NCBI RefSeq assembly: GCF_000003815.2
Contig: NC_049996.1
Location: forward strand, 8,164,012-8,228,011
Reading direction: 5' to 3'
Length of the DNA stretch: 64,000 nt
Origin: Branchiostoma floridae
Taxonomy: Eukaryota > Chordata > Leptocardii > Amphioxiformes > Branchiostomatidae
Shown here: positions 23,801 through 38,800 of the stretch, in pieces
Numbering within the stretch: position 1 is the first letter of the stretch
Layout: every line of letters begins with the position of its first letter
The notes under the pieces: generated by a model
What the model saw: the letters and a program-made list of their open reading frames with translations, nothing else
What the model was told of the DNA's origin: nothing
The model's database searches: none
Program-made: the position numbers and the translations under genes

Positions 23801-26800
23801 AATTTTATCCTTTGGTAAAATTTTCGGTAAAATTTTCTTGTAAAGAACAATTTCTTTGATGACTTAATAGTTAACAGGGATCGAAATACTTTTTTTTGCT
23901 ACATGCAAAATTGCAAGTTGGCAAAAATTTTACATGCAATTTGAAAAATTTACATGCAAAATACAACTAAGCGGCGATGGCGACGAATATCGCTAGCTTG
24001 AATCGGTGAATTTTGATTACATCTAGTAAAGTTACCGGAGAAAGTTACTGGCAAAAACAAGAAAGGATAAAGACACACGTCCATTTGTCTTTTTGTCTAA
24101 GAGTAGGGGGTCTAATTCCTCAGTATTTTTCTAATAGGCCAGGTATTTGCAACATGCAAGATTGCAAGTTCAGAATAATTCTACAAGCAAATCTCAAAAA
24201 TTATGTGCAAATTGCAAGTTAAGTATGTGCATTTCCAACCCTGCTTAATATAGACTATATGTCAAATATCAGAACAATCTATCCACAGCTTCTTGAGCTA
24301 CAAATAATTCAACCACAAACATGTCACAACCACACACAAACAAACAAAACACAGTACCAAAACATATTGACCTTCATGACGAAGGTAAAAAGTAGGTTCC
24401 AAATAACAGACATGTTGCCAAGGGCCTCTGACATGATCTACATTCTTCCCTAACTTACCAGGAGGTCAAAAGATCCGTGTGCCCCTCCTACCAACAAACA
24501 CTCTCACTCACATGGCAAATAGTTCAGCTGCGAGGAACATGGCCAGATCAACAAGACAACATCCGGACACTGACCACTGCATTTTTTAACAGACTGGATG
24601 GCAGAATGACCTAGTGCCAGACTGGTAAAGCTACATCTAGGCTTGCTTATTTTGATAAATACCAGCATTACAAATACAAAGGCAAAGTTCCCCTTTATTA
24701 CATGTAGAATAGCAATATGCTGCTAATCCCATTACACATTTTTGAGGACTATAACTTATAAGTACAACTATCTTTCTGTTCTTCCCTATCTGTACCTTTG
24801 GTAACAGTACAGATACCAATACATGGTCACTACTTCCAGTGGAATTTCACATACACAGCAAGAATCTTCCTTGACCAGGAGCAAATTTGGCGATGACCTG
24901 AAGTAAAACACATGGTGCCACTGCAAACCACTTCCAAATTTCGATTCAGCAGAAAACTTCAACAATCTACCAATTGAATGTATTCTGAACATAAGGAATA
25001 TCTTTCTATTCAGGCATTTTGGATTCAAATGGAAAATACCAACATGTGTCTGACAACATCCTTCACTTACAAGTGACCTACATAAAATAAGTCACATAAA
25101 TTTTATGTGTGACATATTCAAAATGTGCAATGAAAAAGGTATAGTACTTTTTATATATTGTGCAAACAGCTTGATATTAATGCATACCTTTCATTCATTA
25201 CAATGGTTAACCACGGTTCACGGGTAACGGAAAAAAAGTATAGACAGTATGAATGGCTGGTATAAGTGTCTATAATTATAACCTCTGTCCAGTCCACAAA
25301 GGGGTAACACCACTGACCAGTCACACCTGACTGACCATGAATCTGTCGCCTTCCACAAATTGTTGTCCTTTGTGTCAGACAACATTTTACTGTGGAAACA
25401 AGTCTATCAACATCTTAACTCACACAGGGCTGGAACAATAATAAACTGTGGTTTCTCTGTACTACAGGGGGACAGACCTGTCCTTGGTTATAATGCAAAT
25501 GTTTATTGCAAGTTCTTGCCTGTGGGCTAATTGCAGGTAACATGGAAAGGTACAGACAAAAGTGTATAACAACGTAGCATGTGTCGACTCTAGTCTGAAG
25601 GCTAACTCTGCATTTTAAGTTATTGGGTTCGACTTCTTTTTTTAAGACAGTGGAAGACAAATAATCCAACTTTTCCTGTTTGTAGCATTAATATGTCTCT
25701 TAATTCAGCGTTCTAATTTTTTTTATACATGTATGTTTGTCACACCCATACTTCTAAAGTAGTATTATTATTACTAACTGTGTAGATACACTACATCAAT
25801 CAACAAGTCAGGGCTCGAAATCCTTTTTTCTGCATATCCGCACTGGTGCAGGTGGCATCGAAAATTACCTGCACCAGACAAAATTTACCTGCACCACTCT
25901 GAATTTAGGAAGTATGGATCATACTGAAATTGTTCAGGAACCATTATTTTATACTTATTAGGTTGTACCAGTCAATGCAGCTAATAACAATCCACATGCA
26001 CCTATACCATATTTATGTGTAAAACCCAGTACATGGACCTGTGCAGGTTAGATGCAGGTAGACACCAGAAATACCTGCACAGCTCCAATTTTACCTGCAC
26101 TAACCTGCATATGCAGGTGGTATTTCGAGCCCTGCAAGTATATATACAAGGTCTGCCTGTTCATGTTTAAATGCACATTATGTAGTTATGCAGATAACAG
26201 CAGTCCCTGACCTTTCAAACTTAAGGCAATGAAAACACCAAGTGTGAAAGGTCAAACCATTTGTCACCTTAAAGTTTATGCTCCACACACATGCTAATAC
26301 TAATGGTCCTATCACTATCAGTGCTTATACTAGTGCAAAACGCAGTACAAGAAAAGGAGATTCAAACAAAGAGGTTTAAATGAACAACAAGTAAACCTTC
26401 TGAACAGGGCAACGAAGTCTGCAAACAAAGATTCATAACAGACTAGGTCTTATCCATGACTATCCTCTGGCTGACAAAGCATAAGTATAACTAGAAATGC
26501 TCTAATAAACCTCTGATCTTGTACAAATTTAGCTTCATTATTGAACAATCGTCACCAGTAACCCAAGCCACCAGTGATAAGATAGACATAAAGGAGACAA
26601 GGGGAAAGCCTCTCCTCCATGATAATACTTGTTCATTATCTATGGCTGTTATCAACAGCCCCTAAGGGAGAGAGAACATGTCTTCCCTTCCTGATCTACA
26701 GTAGGCACAACCCATCTCTGATGGCTATCTGTCTGCATGGAGGAACTGGATAAATGCTTTGGAAAGGTTCCAGCAACAGTTGGCACCATTGTTCCATGAT

Positions 26801-29800
26801 ATACAGGGGTACTTAAAATGCCCCTCACTGTTCTTGGTGATTCCCACTGGGCTAGGGGCTACAGTGTCTGATCTGTCTCTGGGACTTGGTCCTTCTCCAA
26901 GTAGGGCCGGGAAAATACAACATTTATCACATTTACCTGAAAGGGAATTGTGACTAATGAAAACATTTTGTTCAGGCTCAGTTTCTTCTTCATCCTCTTC
27001 TTCACTTCTCCAATTTCCAAACGAATAACCTGGACTAGACTGCTGTCACCATGGTTACCAATGGTGTAACAGATAGACTCTGGTGTTTGATTACATAATG
27101 TAGTAAGTGGTCCTATTGGACATCTGAAATTGTCTTCATTCATAGTTAGAGTATAAAAGACCTGTTTCTTGCAGATCACTTCAGTGTCACTGACGAAGGA
27201 AAGTGGATTCTTTCCGAAACGTCTGACCGTTTCAAAACCATATCCAGTTGCTTGAGTAACTATTTTTGGCGTAATGTAGTAAGTGGTAGGCCAGGGCTGG
27301 AGGGCTGGACATCATGTTGTATATAAGAATAAACAATGTGACCATAGGAAGGTTCATGTAAATATCATGTATTTGCTTGCGAATGTTATCTTAAAGTTTC
27401 TAGTTTTGGGCTGCCTTTCAAACCTGCTTGACACAAATCAAGAATGAATCAATGATCTACCGTGTCATGTCAAAGGTTCAGTGTACATGATTTCCCATCA
27501 TAGCCATGGGCAATAAAATGTCAATAACATTTTGTCACCCTGTGCATCTTCTTGGTATAACGCTTTCAAAAATCAATACAAGTGTCTATCAAGCCACTCA
27601 GTATTGCTTTGACATGGGAACGTTTTCCTTGCACAAGTCAATCACAATCACTAACCTGTCAAACCTTTCAAGTTGTAAAATCTGTAACCAAATGTCAGAA
27701 TAAAAAGTCCGAAAGAGTTGCATATGAATATGGTCAGCACGCACCATGTGCACAGGTTGTTAACATCCATAATTTGAATAAAAGGAACTTTTGAATGCAA
27801 CTTGAGTGATAAAGACAGATATCTATTGTTGTATATGTGCACTGCATAAGTCCACAAGAATAGGAGCACACATTACGAACAGACACAAATTTTACATATT
27901 TGGTGCACATGTTTCTTTATTTGTCTGTGAAAAACAGTTGCCTCAAGACCTTCAGACTGCACAAATTTACATTTTTATTATCCGTCTGTTTCTCAAGTCA
28001 TTATCAAAAGTGACTGGACTGGCCTACCACAACAAAGGGGATCCCCCATTAGCACCTAGGTGAGGGTGTCTAATGGTGTGATATGGGTGGGGTCAACCAT
28101 TAACTCATGCTGGGTGTGGACAAGGACTGGTGACTTCAAATTATACCTTGGAGGACACATGTTTTAGTGCCTGAAAGACACAATTACTGTGAAAACCCAG
28201 ACGACCCTGGAGCATAAACTACATTAATCTTGGTCTTGAGATGATGAAAGCTGAATATAACACTAAACATGCAATACCAATTCTCAGAGCAAAATAATGT
28301 TAACGACAATTTTTGTCCCTTTTTATTCTGTTCGAACTTACAGAAAGGAAAAAGAACTTAACATATCTTGGGGTGTTTTACTCTTACATTAAAGACAAGC
28401 TGCACATACATAAAATCATCATAATCCCATCTTAATGACATACTATTGCTTGTGTTTTGAACCAAGTACCATTAGTATCTAAGTGACACTGTGTGAAAGC
28501 CAAGTGCATCTGTATGTACGAAATTTGCATTAACAGTGAAGCATAGCTAAAGTGCTGGGGATGGCACATGTGAACTCTTGGCTATCAATTTCAAGCTCCA
28601 GTAATCTCATTTCAATACCCTACTGATACTTGACTCCTGTATATTCTGAACATGTATAAACTTCAAAATCGTCACTGGTAAAAAAAAAATACTAAAATAT
28701 GTGAAGAAGCTGAAATGCTGAAAAATGCCTTTGAGATGTTTTAACGGAATAGAATGACACAGCCTTACATTAGATATAACATAATGATGCACCTGTCTAA
28801 ACCGGATTATAGTGGGCTACAGAACTTCTCCATACAAGGAAAACACTGGTGGTAGTAGGGAGCTAGTGCCAGGGAAAATAGACAGTTACGCACACTGGGA
28901 GATATGCCAATACTGTAAACGACACTCAAATTCAAACTTCTGCATACCATCTGACACCCATACATTGAGGCAGTTAAGAAGGCCTAACACCTTCTACACT
29001 ACCATTAGGCAAATAGCTAGTCACCAGTATTTACTTTGATGATCTAACAACAAATGTTGTTTACACTGATGGTAATGCATTATGTAGGGTATGTTAATCT
29101 GCCCGTATTAAGTCCTATCTGATCTAAGGCATTTCAGAATACAGTTGCTAAGTTGGACTACTCCTTGTACCATTTCAGACAAGCACTATAGATCTCCAAC
29201 AGATATTCTAAACTATGTCAAACAGTGCATTATTGTTGAACCAGGCTAAAAGCTTGGTGGCGTCACTACACTGCATGTCTCAAAACATTTGCGTCACCAC
29301 ATATCTCAAAACATTTGCAGTTCTTGGAAGTGTGGAGACATAGCTGCGAGACACCATCCTTGTTTTCTCATGCATGTAGCCGAGAGTTTCTCTGAGGAAA
29401 GACAAATATGAGGAGGGATTCCCGAATGCCAGGGAAGGCCAAGTGGCCAGAATGTCCAGACCAGGCCTCCATCTGGTACTGTAACTGGCAAGAGTCAACA
29501 CATTTCCCCTGTCATTTTCCACATCATTACATACCAGGGGTACAGGATGGGACTTGTGGTCACTTTATCAGGGAATAAACACAGCACAAATCAACATAAA
29601 CCCATGGGAGTATTCAAAGAGCATCCTCAGATGATATAGAATTCGAGGATGTATCTGCTGAATTTAAAAACTTTACATGTAGAATCTCGCTGTTACCTCT
29701 CTGGCACAAAATGTTGACACTGCATGTGTACTACAGAAGAATTGTTCTAAAAATTGTGAGAACTTCTTTGCCCCTCCTACAGTATGAAGTCCCCAGAAAT

Positions 29801-32800
29801 GGGGATTTTACAGTAACGCCACTGAGGTTCACAGTGATAGCTACGCCCTGCAATCCTCGTCATAAGAAATGCGGCATCAGAATTAATACTTTATGGGAGC
29901 AATAAACAAGCGATTTATACATCCACAGTAAATAAAGGCACAATCAGTCTAGCTCCCTTCCCCAGAGAACTACAGTGAGACATTTCCATAAACAGTAATT
30001 AGGGCATGTGTACCTAATCCTGTTAAGGTACAGACAACATGTTCGGTATTAGACAAAACAGTGTTTACAGAAAAAGCAGATTATGTAATTAGAGAATTTA
30101 AAGCAATTTGGCTGTACAATTTTCTCATTAAAAGTAAGATTGCATTTTTAGTACACATAATAATTTAGTTTTGCCCATACCTTTTATTAAAAAATTACAC
30201 TTCTAGATTACAAATTGATTATATTACATCTATTCAAATCATACTTCTACATCAAAATTACAGTGTAAAATGTAATATTTACAATGTAATCATATAAAGT
30301 GTAGTTTACTGGTGCAAATCTTGTAGCAGATGGTCCATGAAATGCTTTATTTTAAACTTACCAATTAACTGTGTCTTTGTCACTTTGACTAAATATAAGG
30401 TGTCAACCACAGGGAATACTATTATTATCATCATACCCAAAGTAGCAGCTTTTTGACTGGCATATTAATAATTGCCCCAATTTACTTTGCATAATGTAGG
30501 AAATAGATTACACAATAAACTCTCATGTCTATACTTTGTTGAAGGTTTTCAATGACAACACACTTTAACCATCCCAACTCAGCTTTACCATATTAATCAA
30601 CTGTGATGATTAAAGGGTAAAAGTAACATAATTTCAAAAGTAAAAATCAAATTAAAACATCACAAACGGAGGCATTTTCTTCTTAAGGAATTCCGAACCT
30701 GCATAACAAATCATACCCTTTTAATCCATTGAAGTACACATTTGGGAGAGCAGGCTTTCCCATATGTAGCTTCCAATGTCAACTATTACCACATCTTTCA
30801 ACAACTAAAGGGTTGGTCCTTAATTGGTGAAACGTCTGCTAACTGAAGTTGCACACTGGGGGATACAGAAACTCAAATTGGATTCAGACTCAATTCTTCA
30901 CATCTCCGAGCTGGGATAAGTTTCTTACATTAGTTGTTAATGTACTCTCTGCACTCTGGGCTAAACAAGCCAGACTGTCTGTCTACCATTCAATATGAAA
31001 CCCAAAAGGTGGTGTCTGAACTTACTGTAATGTGATTTGTAAAGGCAGGCCAATAATAACCTGGGCCTTGTTCACATGTCAAAGGATGCTCCGGGCTACT
31101 GAACTGATAAATATTTGATGTAGGCATTTTGTGTTGACCGCATTCTTTGGAAATATCATAATGTTAACTCTGTCCATATGAAAGAATTACCATTAATACT
31201 TTCTAAACATGAAGGCAAAGATCAGGTACAAAATAATGTTGCTATTTGTGGCTGACTGCATTGGTTTAAATACTGTGTAATCAAAGCAGACATTGTGATG
31301 TGAAATAGTCTGAATTTTTCAGGTAGCTAATAAGGTGAACATTCTGCATAATGTTGCTTTCTTTGCACCATCATTCTACTTTTACTGCATGAAAATTATC
31401 AAAACTGAAAATACATATGATGCACTTGAACTGGGGAGATACATACATGTATGTACACCCCCCCCCCCCCCCCCAAAAAAAGCATGACTTCAAGAGTATT
31501 TGAAACAACATTTTTGTCTAGTTCTACTTGAAAACAAATACACTTCACAATAAACCTTTAAACTATTATTTCATTTATATCATTTCATGGTACAGATTCA
31601 GACTCAGAGATTGCCAGGTACTAGATACATAATACCTGACCTGTACTTTGGAAATATTCTAGCCCTGAAAACTTCCTGGCCCATGGTAGAAAATCCCTTT
31701 ACATCCACTGTGAGTTGACCCACATACATCTACTTACTTCAAGATTATTACATGGTTCCGCTTTACTACAGATAACATTTTGATCATTATTAAGTGTGAC
31801 AAATAATGATAAAACATAATTCTTCTTTGTCAGAAGCATTTCTCAATCTAAGCACTATGTCCTCTGCAAATAGACCTGGACACATTGCTCTGTAATAGAT
31901 ACACTTGGGAAGGCTCTTGGAGTAAGTGACTCTACTTTTTCCTGCACATACATTGGTAATGATTATCCCTATGTTTGTGCTGGGGCACCATTACACAAAC
32001 CAGAATGTCACGTACATGGGGATTTAGTTCTCAACATGGATGGCAAACATTGAGACTTCTTGATGTGATTTAGTGAGTGACCTATTTACTTTTCTGAATT
32101 TCGCTGATGTGTATGCCCAGAAAATTTCTGAATTTCGCTGATGTGTATGCTCATAAATTTTTCTGAATTTCGCTGATGTGTATAGAAATAAATCTTTTTG
32201 GCAACAATTTTTTCTACAAATTGTAATTGGAACATCCGCAAAAGCATATACTTTTGCAGGTAAACAAAGCACCAGTAAGGGTAATACCGTATCTATTCAC
32301 TGCGCTGAAAAATCATTTGTATAAACACAACAGGAATGTTTTTCAACACAAGCTATCCCATTATAGCCAACTATGCTATATTTTAGATCTAGAACTTTGC
32401 GATGACATGTTTTAAAGAAAATACATTTTAAAGATCCATACGCCATTGTCCATACATACTTGTCATAAGTACCTACAAAAACCCCTTGACTTTTCAAGTC
32501 TAGGCCCAGTGTAGTGGGTCTAAGCTTGCCGCTATTCTGCTCTGTTGTTCTGGGAGGCTGTGCTTCAACAGGGCGGGTCAGGAGTGTTGGCACAGAGCAT
32601 ACCGTGGTTATCCTCCATATCTGCTGACCTGTTAGGGCCTTACATATCCAGGCCACACCTCACGCTGCAACACGGATCTACAAGCAGATGTAAGGTCTGG
32701 CACAGAGCATACCGTGGTTATCCTCCATATCTGCTGACCTGTTAGGGCCTTACATATCCAGGCCACACCTCACGCTGCAACACGGATCTACAAGCAGATG

Positions 32801-35800
32801 TAAGGTCTGGCACAGAGCATACCGGGGTTATCCTCCATATCAGCTGACCTGTTAGGTCCTTACATATCCAGGCCACACCTCACGCTGCAACACGAATCTA
32901 CAAGCAGATGTAAGGTCTGGCACAGAGCATACCGGGGTTATCCTCCATATCTGCTGACCTGTTAGGTCCTTACATAACCAGGCCACACCTCGTGCTTCTA
33001 CATGGATCTACAAGCAGATGTACGGTCTGGCGCAGTGTTTTACAGAAGTTTAACAGGTTTTGTACATCTTTCTAGTGGTCTGTGTCACAAGGGAAAGTAA
33101 GATGCTGCCCACTAAAATGGCAATGAAAAAGCCTACAAAGAACATCTGCTTGAAGACTACTCAATGCAACTACAATGAGAAATATGTCAAGACAACCTGA
33201 AAAGAATAACCAACAGTCTATAGTACAAGCTAGAAGTCAAATTGAAATTAGGATTGTACAAAAAGTATATGTAAGATAAATATGTTCATTACATATCTGA
33301 TAGTATTCACTTGCATTAATAGAGCATTATCCGAAAATACAATGAGCCATTTTACCACAAATAATCTTCAACATTTGTGCACACTGGAAAGATTAATGTC
33401 CTCAACAACAAAAGACAGCAACGCAGACTGAACTAAAAAGTTTGAATGGGATAGAGATAGTGGTTGAGGTTGGGGCTCTTTGAGTGTCAGGCACGGCAAT
33501 AATGCCAGCTGTCAGTAGTTTTTTCCACCAACCAAAAGACATCAACTTTTTCCATTTTAAGCCCCTGAACAGTCATTGGCATATATATGATATACTTCAC
33601 TGAAGCACTATGCTGTGACTGTCTACTATCCGTTCTAATAGATTTGCTGTCTTTTCACAATATAATCATAACGTTTTATCCAAAATATACATATTCAAAA
33701 CTGAAGCAAGCAGGTGCAGGCAAGTGTGAAACTCTGTATTTCACAATGGCCATAAATTATCTCATACAAAACACTGGATAATTTCCTTTTTCATAGGTAC
33801 AAAGGGACTAAAAATTATGCTCGCCTACATGAAAGACAATCTCTCTAAATATTCAGTCTAAGCAATTGAGGAGAATCAGTTGTAAACAATGTCAACACTG
33901 TATATACGACTTCCCAACATTTATACTTGGTCCTTTAGAACTCTTTGTGTACATGTAAGTACAGTATATAACAGTTGAATGTTATGGTAATAAAGGGAGG
34001 GAATAGTTTTAACTTTCTTTGTCACCTAATCTGTCCCCTTCTTTATGCTTAACTGCCTGTTTTCATTTTTTCGTGCACTGGAAATCTTGAAACTATCACA
34101 ATGGTTTTATTTCCCCAGTTCATGATATCAGGAATATTTGTTTGACTACTGCTATATAGTAATAGCAGCTACATTTGCAAACTTGCTTTCTGACACAGGA
34201 AAGTTCACAGGAAAAACCTGGGGACATAAAACCCCCCGCAAAAGTTTCAAGGTTTACAGCATTTTAAAACATGCACATTGTGGCAGGTGGAATTTCAGAA
34301 GCCAGTACAGCGTCAGCGTGCAAAATACGCACTTGCACACTTGCACATTGCAACCACTTTTTGCTTGGTGCAACTTACTTCTAAACTCAGGTTGCACAGG
34401 ATGCCAATTAGATTTTGAGCCTCTAAACTCGATTTTGTTGTCAATTTACTTGGAAGAAATAAATTGACCGAGGCAGCTCCGTTTAATATCAGCCAAACAT
34501 GTATGTATTGTACCTTTTTTTCAGAAATTAGTGAATTGTATGAGGTGGTGCAACTTGAAATTCAGTTGTGCAACCTAGTTTTTGCCCCAGGTTGCACACT
34601 GTGCAACCTGGCTCAGAAAAGTATTTTGTACACTGAGCATAAAGGAGACAGATGAGGTGACACAGAGATAGTCAAACTATTTCCTCCCTTACTGACACAG
34701 GAAAAAGCAACGACAAGTCAGGATTTATAGCCAAAAACATCCCCTGCATGGAACCCCTGGAAATTTGGGAAGCGTATAACCGAGGAAGGAGGAAAGAGCT
34801 CCCTTCTCTGGTTTCTCTGTTTATATTTCAGATTTTTGCTTCAAAGCAAAGAGACTACAGTACTCCTAAGTCTCAAGACTTGTATTTCAGGAAAAAAATA
34901 AATACACTCACTACAGAGGATATGGCAATACACCATATAGATTAAAGGGAATTCATACACGGCATTATGTATTCAACTCAAAACATTCAATGTACAAAAT
35001 GTAATTCTAATTGTTATGGACAAATTAGGCTGGGAAAAGGTAGCTAATTAGAGCCTTCTTTTGTTAACGATGGATAATTTCTAATCCCATGCATAGGCAT
35101 GCTCTATTAACTAGGGCAAAGCACATGCTCCATAATAATCAATTACTTATTAAAGGTCTCAAACAGAGTGTACTGTTCGCATAATTGATGACCTTTGTCT
35201 ATTAGCCCCCCTCCCACTGCTACTGGGTTTACAAACAGTATTATACAGAAGGGCGGGGAAAAGTGCATCGTCCATGGCAACCCACCAGGTAATATTTGGC
35301 CAATGGATGAACTAAGAACATCGGAATCTACACGATCACAGGGTCACATGGTGTTTTATTGCAGCCGCATGCCAGCATGCAAGCGAACAGGCCCTTTTTT
35401 AGCACGCAAGAGCACACATATACACAAACACAAGAACACACGCTCCCTCGCCATGCCTAGGTAAAAGTCACTGCCGTACCGGCTTGGGTAGGGGTCGCCA
35501 GGGGTCATTACGGTACACACCGGGACGAGGGGGCTTGCTCAGAGCCTTCATGGCCCTCCCGGCCAAAACTCGGGTCCCATCACCTAAACTGGCACCCCGG
35601 GCGTGGGGAAGACAGACAGGGCGAGTGGCAACGCCAACAGCACAAAAATGGCTGGTATTTCCTCAACACCAAACCCCCCTAACCTCACAGCTATTAATAC
35701 TGCAACAACGGCTCCCACAATATTTTCATACCAAAACTGTTGATATGACAAACATCAACTCTTTTCTTCATTCATATTCCTGACACATTAATAGTCTTAC

Positions 35801-38800
35801 AACCATATTGTACCGAGAAAACCAAAATGTTAATGAAATAACTCAATCTGATACTCAGTGATAGTCACATTTTCCCACTGTGATGACGATAACAATACAT
35901 GTTCAGGTATAACACTTAACAATTCTTTTGTTATGATGTCAAAGCTATAATAGTATGCAGGATATCCTCCACTCCTAGTGATATAGCTGACTCATACAGG
36001 TGTGTTCATACACCCAGGGTTACCAGGTTACAACACTTCCTTCCCTCCTTTTCCTGTTAGCACAAACATTATAACCTAGTAGAAACAAGACTTTGGCAAT
36101 TTGACTGCATGCATGAAAGAAATACACATCTAAGTTCTAACAACATTGGTGCAAGTAAGACTCACAAGGGAAAACTTGCTTTTGTGCTACCTGTGCCAAA
36201 ATATACAATGTGAAAGATGTAAGACCAAAACCCATTAGAAGGAAGAAATAGGCCATGTCTTTAGGCTAAAATTCCATTTTCAAGGACGGGAGAAATCGAA
36301 CAACATAAAACATTAGTGCAGATTTCAAACTATAACTACTCAATAATATCACTGATTTAATGTTACATGTTACAGCCCGATCACGTCATTCAATTGTCAT
36401 GCAATTCGCAAGCATTCCTGGGATAGCCATATATTACATGTGTCCTGCAAGGTTCAGCTGTCTTGTTATATAAAAAAGGGTGTCTTAGATCCAAGTTACA
36501 TCTGGATTCTTGTCAGCAGTTGGTTCTGTCACATTCTGCTTGCAATATCTATGCTACGGAATCAAAATCGTACGATGGCATGCGACGAAATTATTGTAAC
36601 ATAGGTCAGCTCCTACCATATAGATAGTCATGTTTGCCAATTAGAATTTTAGTTTATTAGTCCGTCAATGATTCTACTGACTCAGCAAGCCTGGCTGACT
36701 ACAAATACATGTTTATGTACTTGACTGTCATTCTTAGTCAACACCTATGGCTATAACCTTCCAATAAGCAATAAAACCAGTCATTCCATTACATTTATGG
36801 CATGTACTTGGGAGCTCTTGAGATAGAGACAAGCATTACAGATAATGTATATGGACACAGAGAAGCAATAGCATGTGCCTATAGTGTATATCGGCAATGG
36901 TCATTGCCACCCTCTTCACAAGTACATTACTAACCGGCCATGGATGTAACAAGTGACCCATGAAGGGGAATATACAGTACATGTAGACAGCCAGTACGTT
37001 GTAAAGAGAGAGGTGGTGATGGGAAGATACATAAAGATGACCTCCTTTCATGTGTAATACTAGTAATAGTGCCATGGCAAGACTTGGTTTGTCTTGTGCC
37101 TGAAAATTAGGTCACAGTCTAGACTTGAAATGGGCAAAAAGCACTCATTCCAGTAACTGGATATGATTTTAATAATCCAGTTGCTTGAGTAACTGCTTAT
37201 CTTATTACCTAGATGTCTAACCTTCATTCAGTACACCTGAGATGGTTAACAATTACCAAATTGGGAGTTAGGGATCAGGAAAAGTCATTAAAACCAGCGT
37301 CTCAATCTTAAATGTGTATACTAAACAATAAGCTACATACCAATCGTTATGCAACATGTCAGGATATTCAAGTGGTCAGAAAGTCAGATACATTTAACGT
37401 AAAGCCAATTGAAGACAACGTATTGCACAAGGACTATTAAATGCAGTGCCCATCATTACCGAAGTACTGTACAATATATTGATTTAGATCTACAGCTGTA
37501 TCGCCTGTATGAGGAAACTAGTTCTCAAGGCTATTTTCAAGTAATGATGGCAGACACACGGACGGACGGATCAATGTATGGTACCATGGGCACTTTTCCA
37601 AGTTGACTTGGGAAATGGGGGCAGAAACTACCCATTTCAAATTCTGGCATGTAGTGGGCAATTGCCACTCAAATGTCAGAGAGAAAATTCAATTTTTAAC
37701 TTGGATATACTCTAACTCCATAAATAGTTTGGCATAGGAAGGCATGATGATGGCACCCACGAAGGGTCAAAGTCTGTAATGCAACCCCGAGGTCTTCAGA
37801 TGGCCGAGCAGTTTGTTTGCGCCATCTTTGGACAGCAATAACAATATCAGCTGACAAGATAGCGGGTCAAAGGTCACTCCAACAGCTGCTCACAGGTCTT
37901 AAAATCAAATATAGCCATAATGTCTTACACAACCTTAAGGCACCTCATGTCCTTTTTAGTTTGCAAAATTTCTTTTGATGTGACCCTTCAAGGAGCATAT
38001 ATGTAGAGCAAGCCCTGTTAAAACTAAAATACAAAGCAACCAATAAAACTGGTGGGCCATGTTTCAGACTGCACTAGAAACTTGAGAGGTGAACCCTATA
38101 TCTTGTGTTCAAAATTAACCAACCCCCCATTGAGAATTGTGTCCTGATACTAAGGACAAACAGTTTTGTGATGTTGTTACTACAGATTTTTGTGCAGTAA
38201 TCTTAAGGATTGTCTTACCCACAATGCATCATAGTACATGTATTTATGTTTCAACTGTTTTTTGTACCATCATGCATTGTGGCTAGTGTTGATGGGGAAT
38301 TTCTAGGTGAAGTAAACAACAACAATAACAAGACTAACCTTGATGGGTTTCTTGCTGAACTTGACCTTTGGCACCCTTCCCATCATGTTCATATCTTCGT
38401 CCTCGCTGGAGATGCCTGGCATCTCGCCCTGAGCCCAGTAATCCACGGGGAATTCATTCTCACTGTCGTCCTCACCTTCCGTGGTCACCTCAGACTCGGA
38501 CATCCGCTCACTCCCTACATCCTTCTCTATTCTATCCTGGGGTGTGAACCCACCATGGAATGAGGTAGATTGTGCTTCTACAGTAGGAGAAGATCCTTCG
38601 AAGACGTCGCCGTCGGAGAGGAACTCATCGCTCGCCCTCTTACTGCGGAAGGCCGTCACGTCTTCTTCTGAGCTGTGCGAGCTGTGGTGCTGGTACTCCG
38701 CGTTTCTACGCCAGCGATTCGGGGTCATCGGGGGTTCCTCGGGCTCGAGTTGCTCATCGCTATGCATAGGCTCATCTTCATCTTCTTGCTGCAAGGGTTC

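Larger units (their letters stand above)
19612..38338. other. Neurabin intron 1, 18.7 kb
   Basis: Holds the exon 2 relic, at least six transposon-like elements, two tandem arrays and a GC-rich block at 35200-35650 with a possible alternative first exon. Open frames elsewhere are short and unrecognised. No nested gene is supported. Confidence 0.6.

Noticed and set aside
32297-32656. 119-codon minus-strand frame with a coding-looking stretch ([18 protein letters not shown])
   Set aside because: Considered as a neurabin cassette exon, but the only good donor leaves phase 1, incompatible with the phase-0 neighbours.
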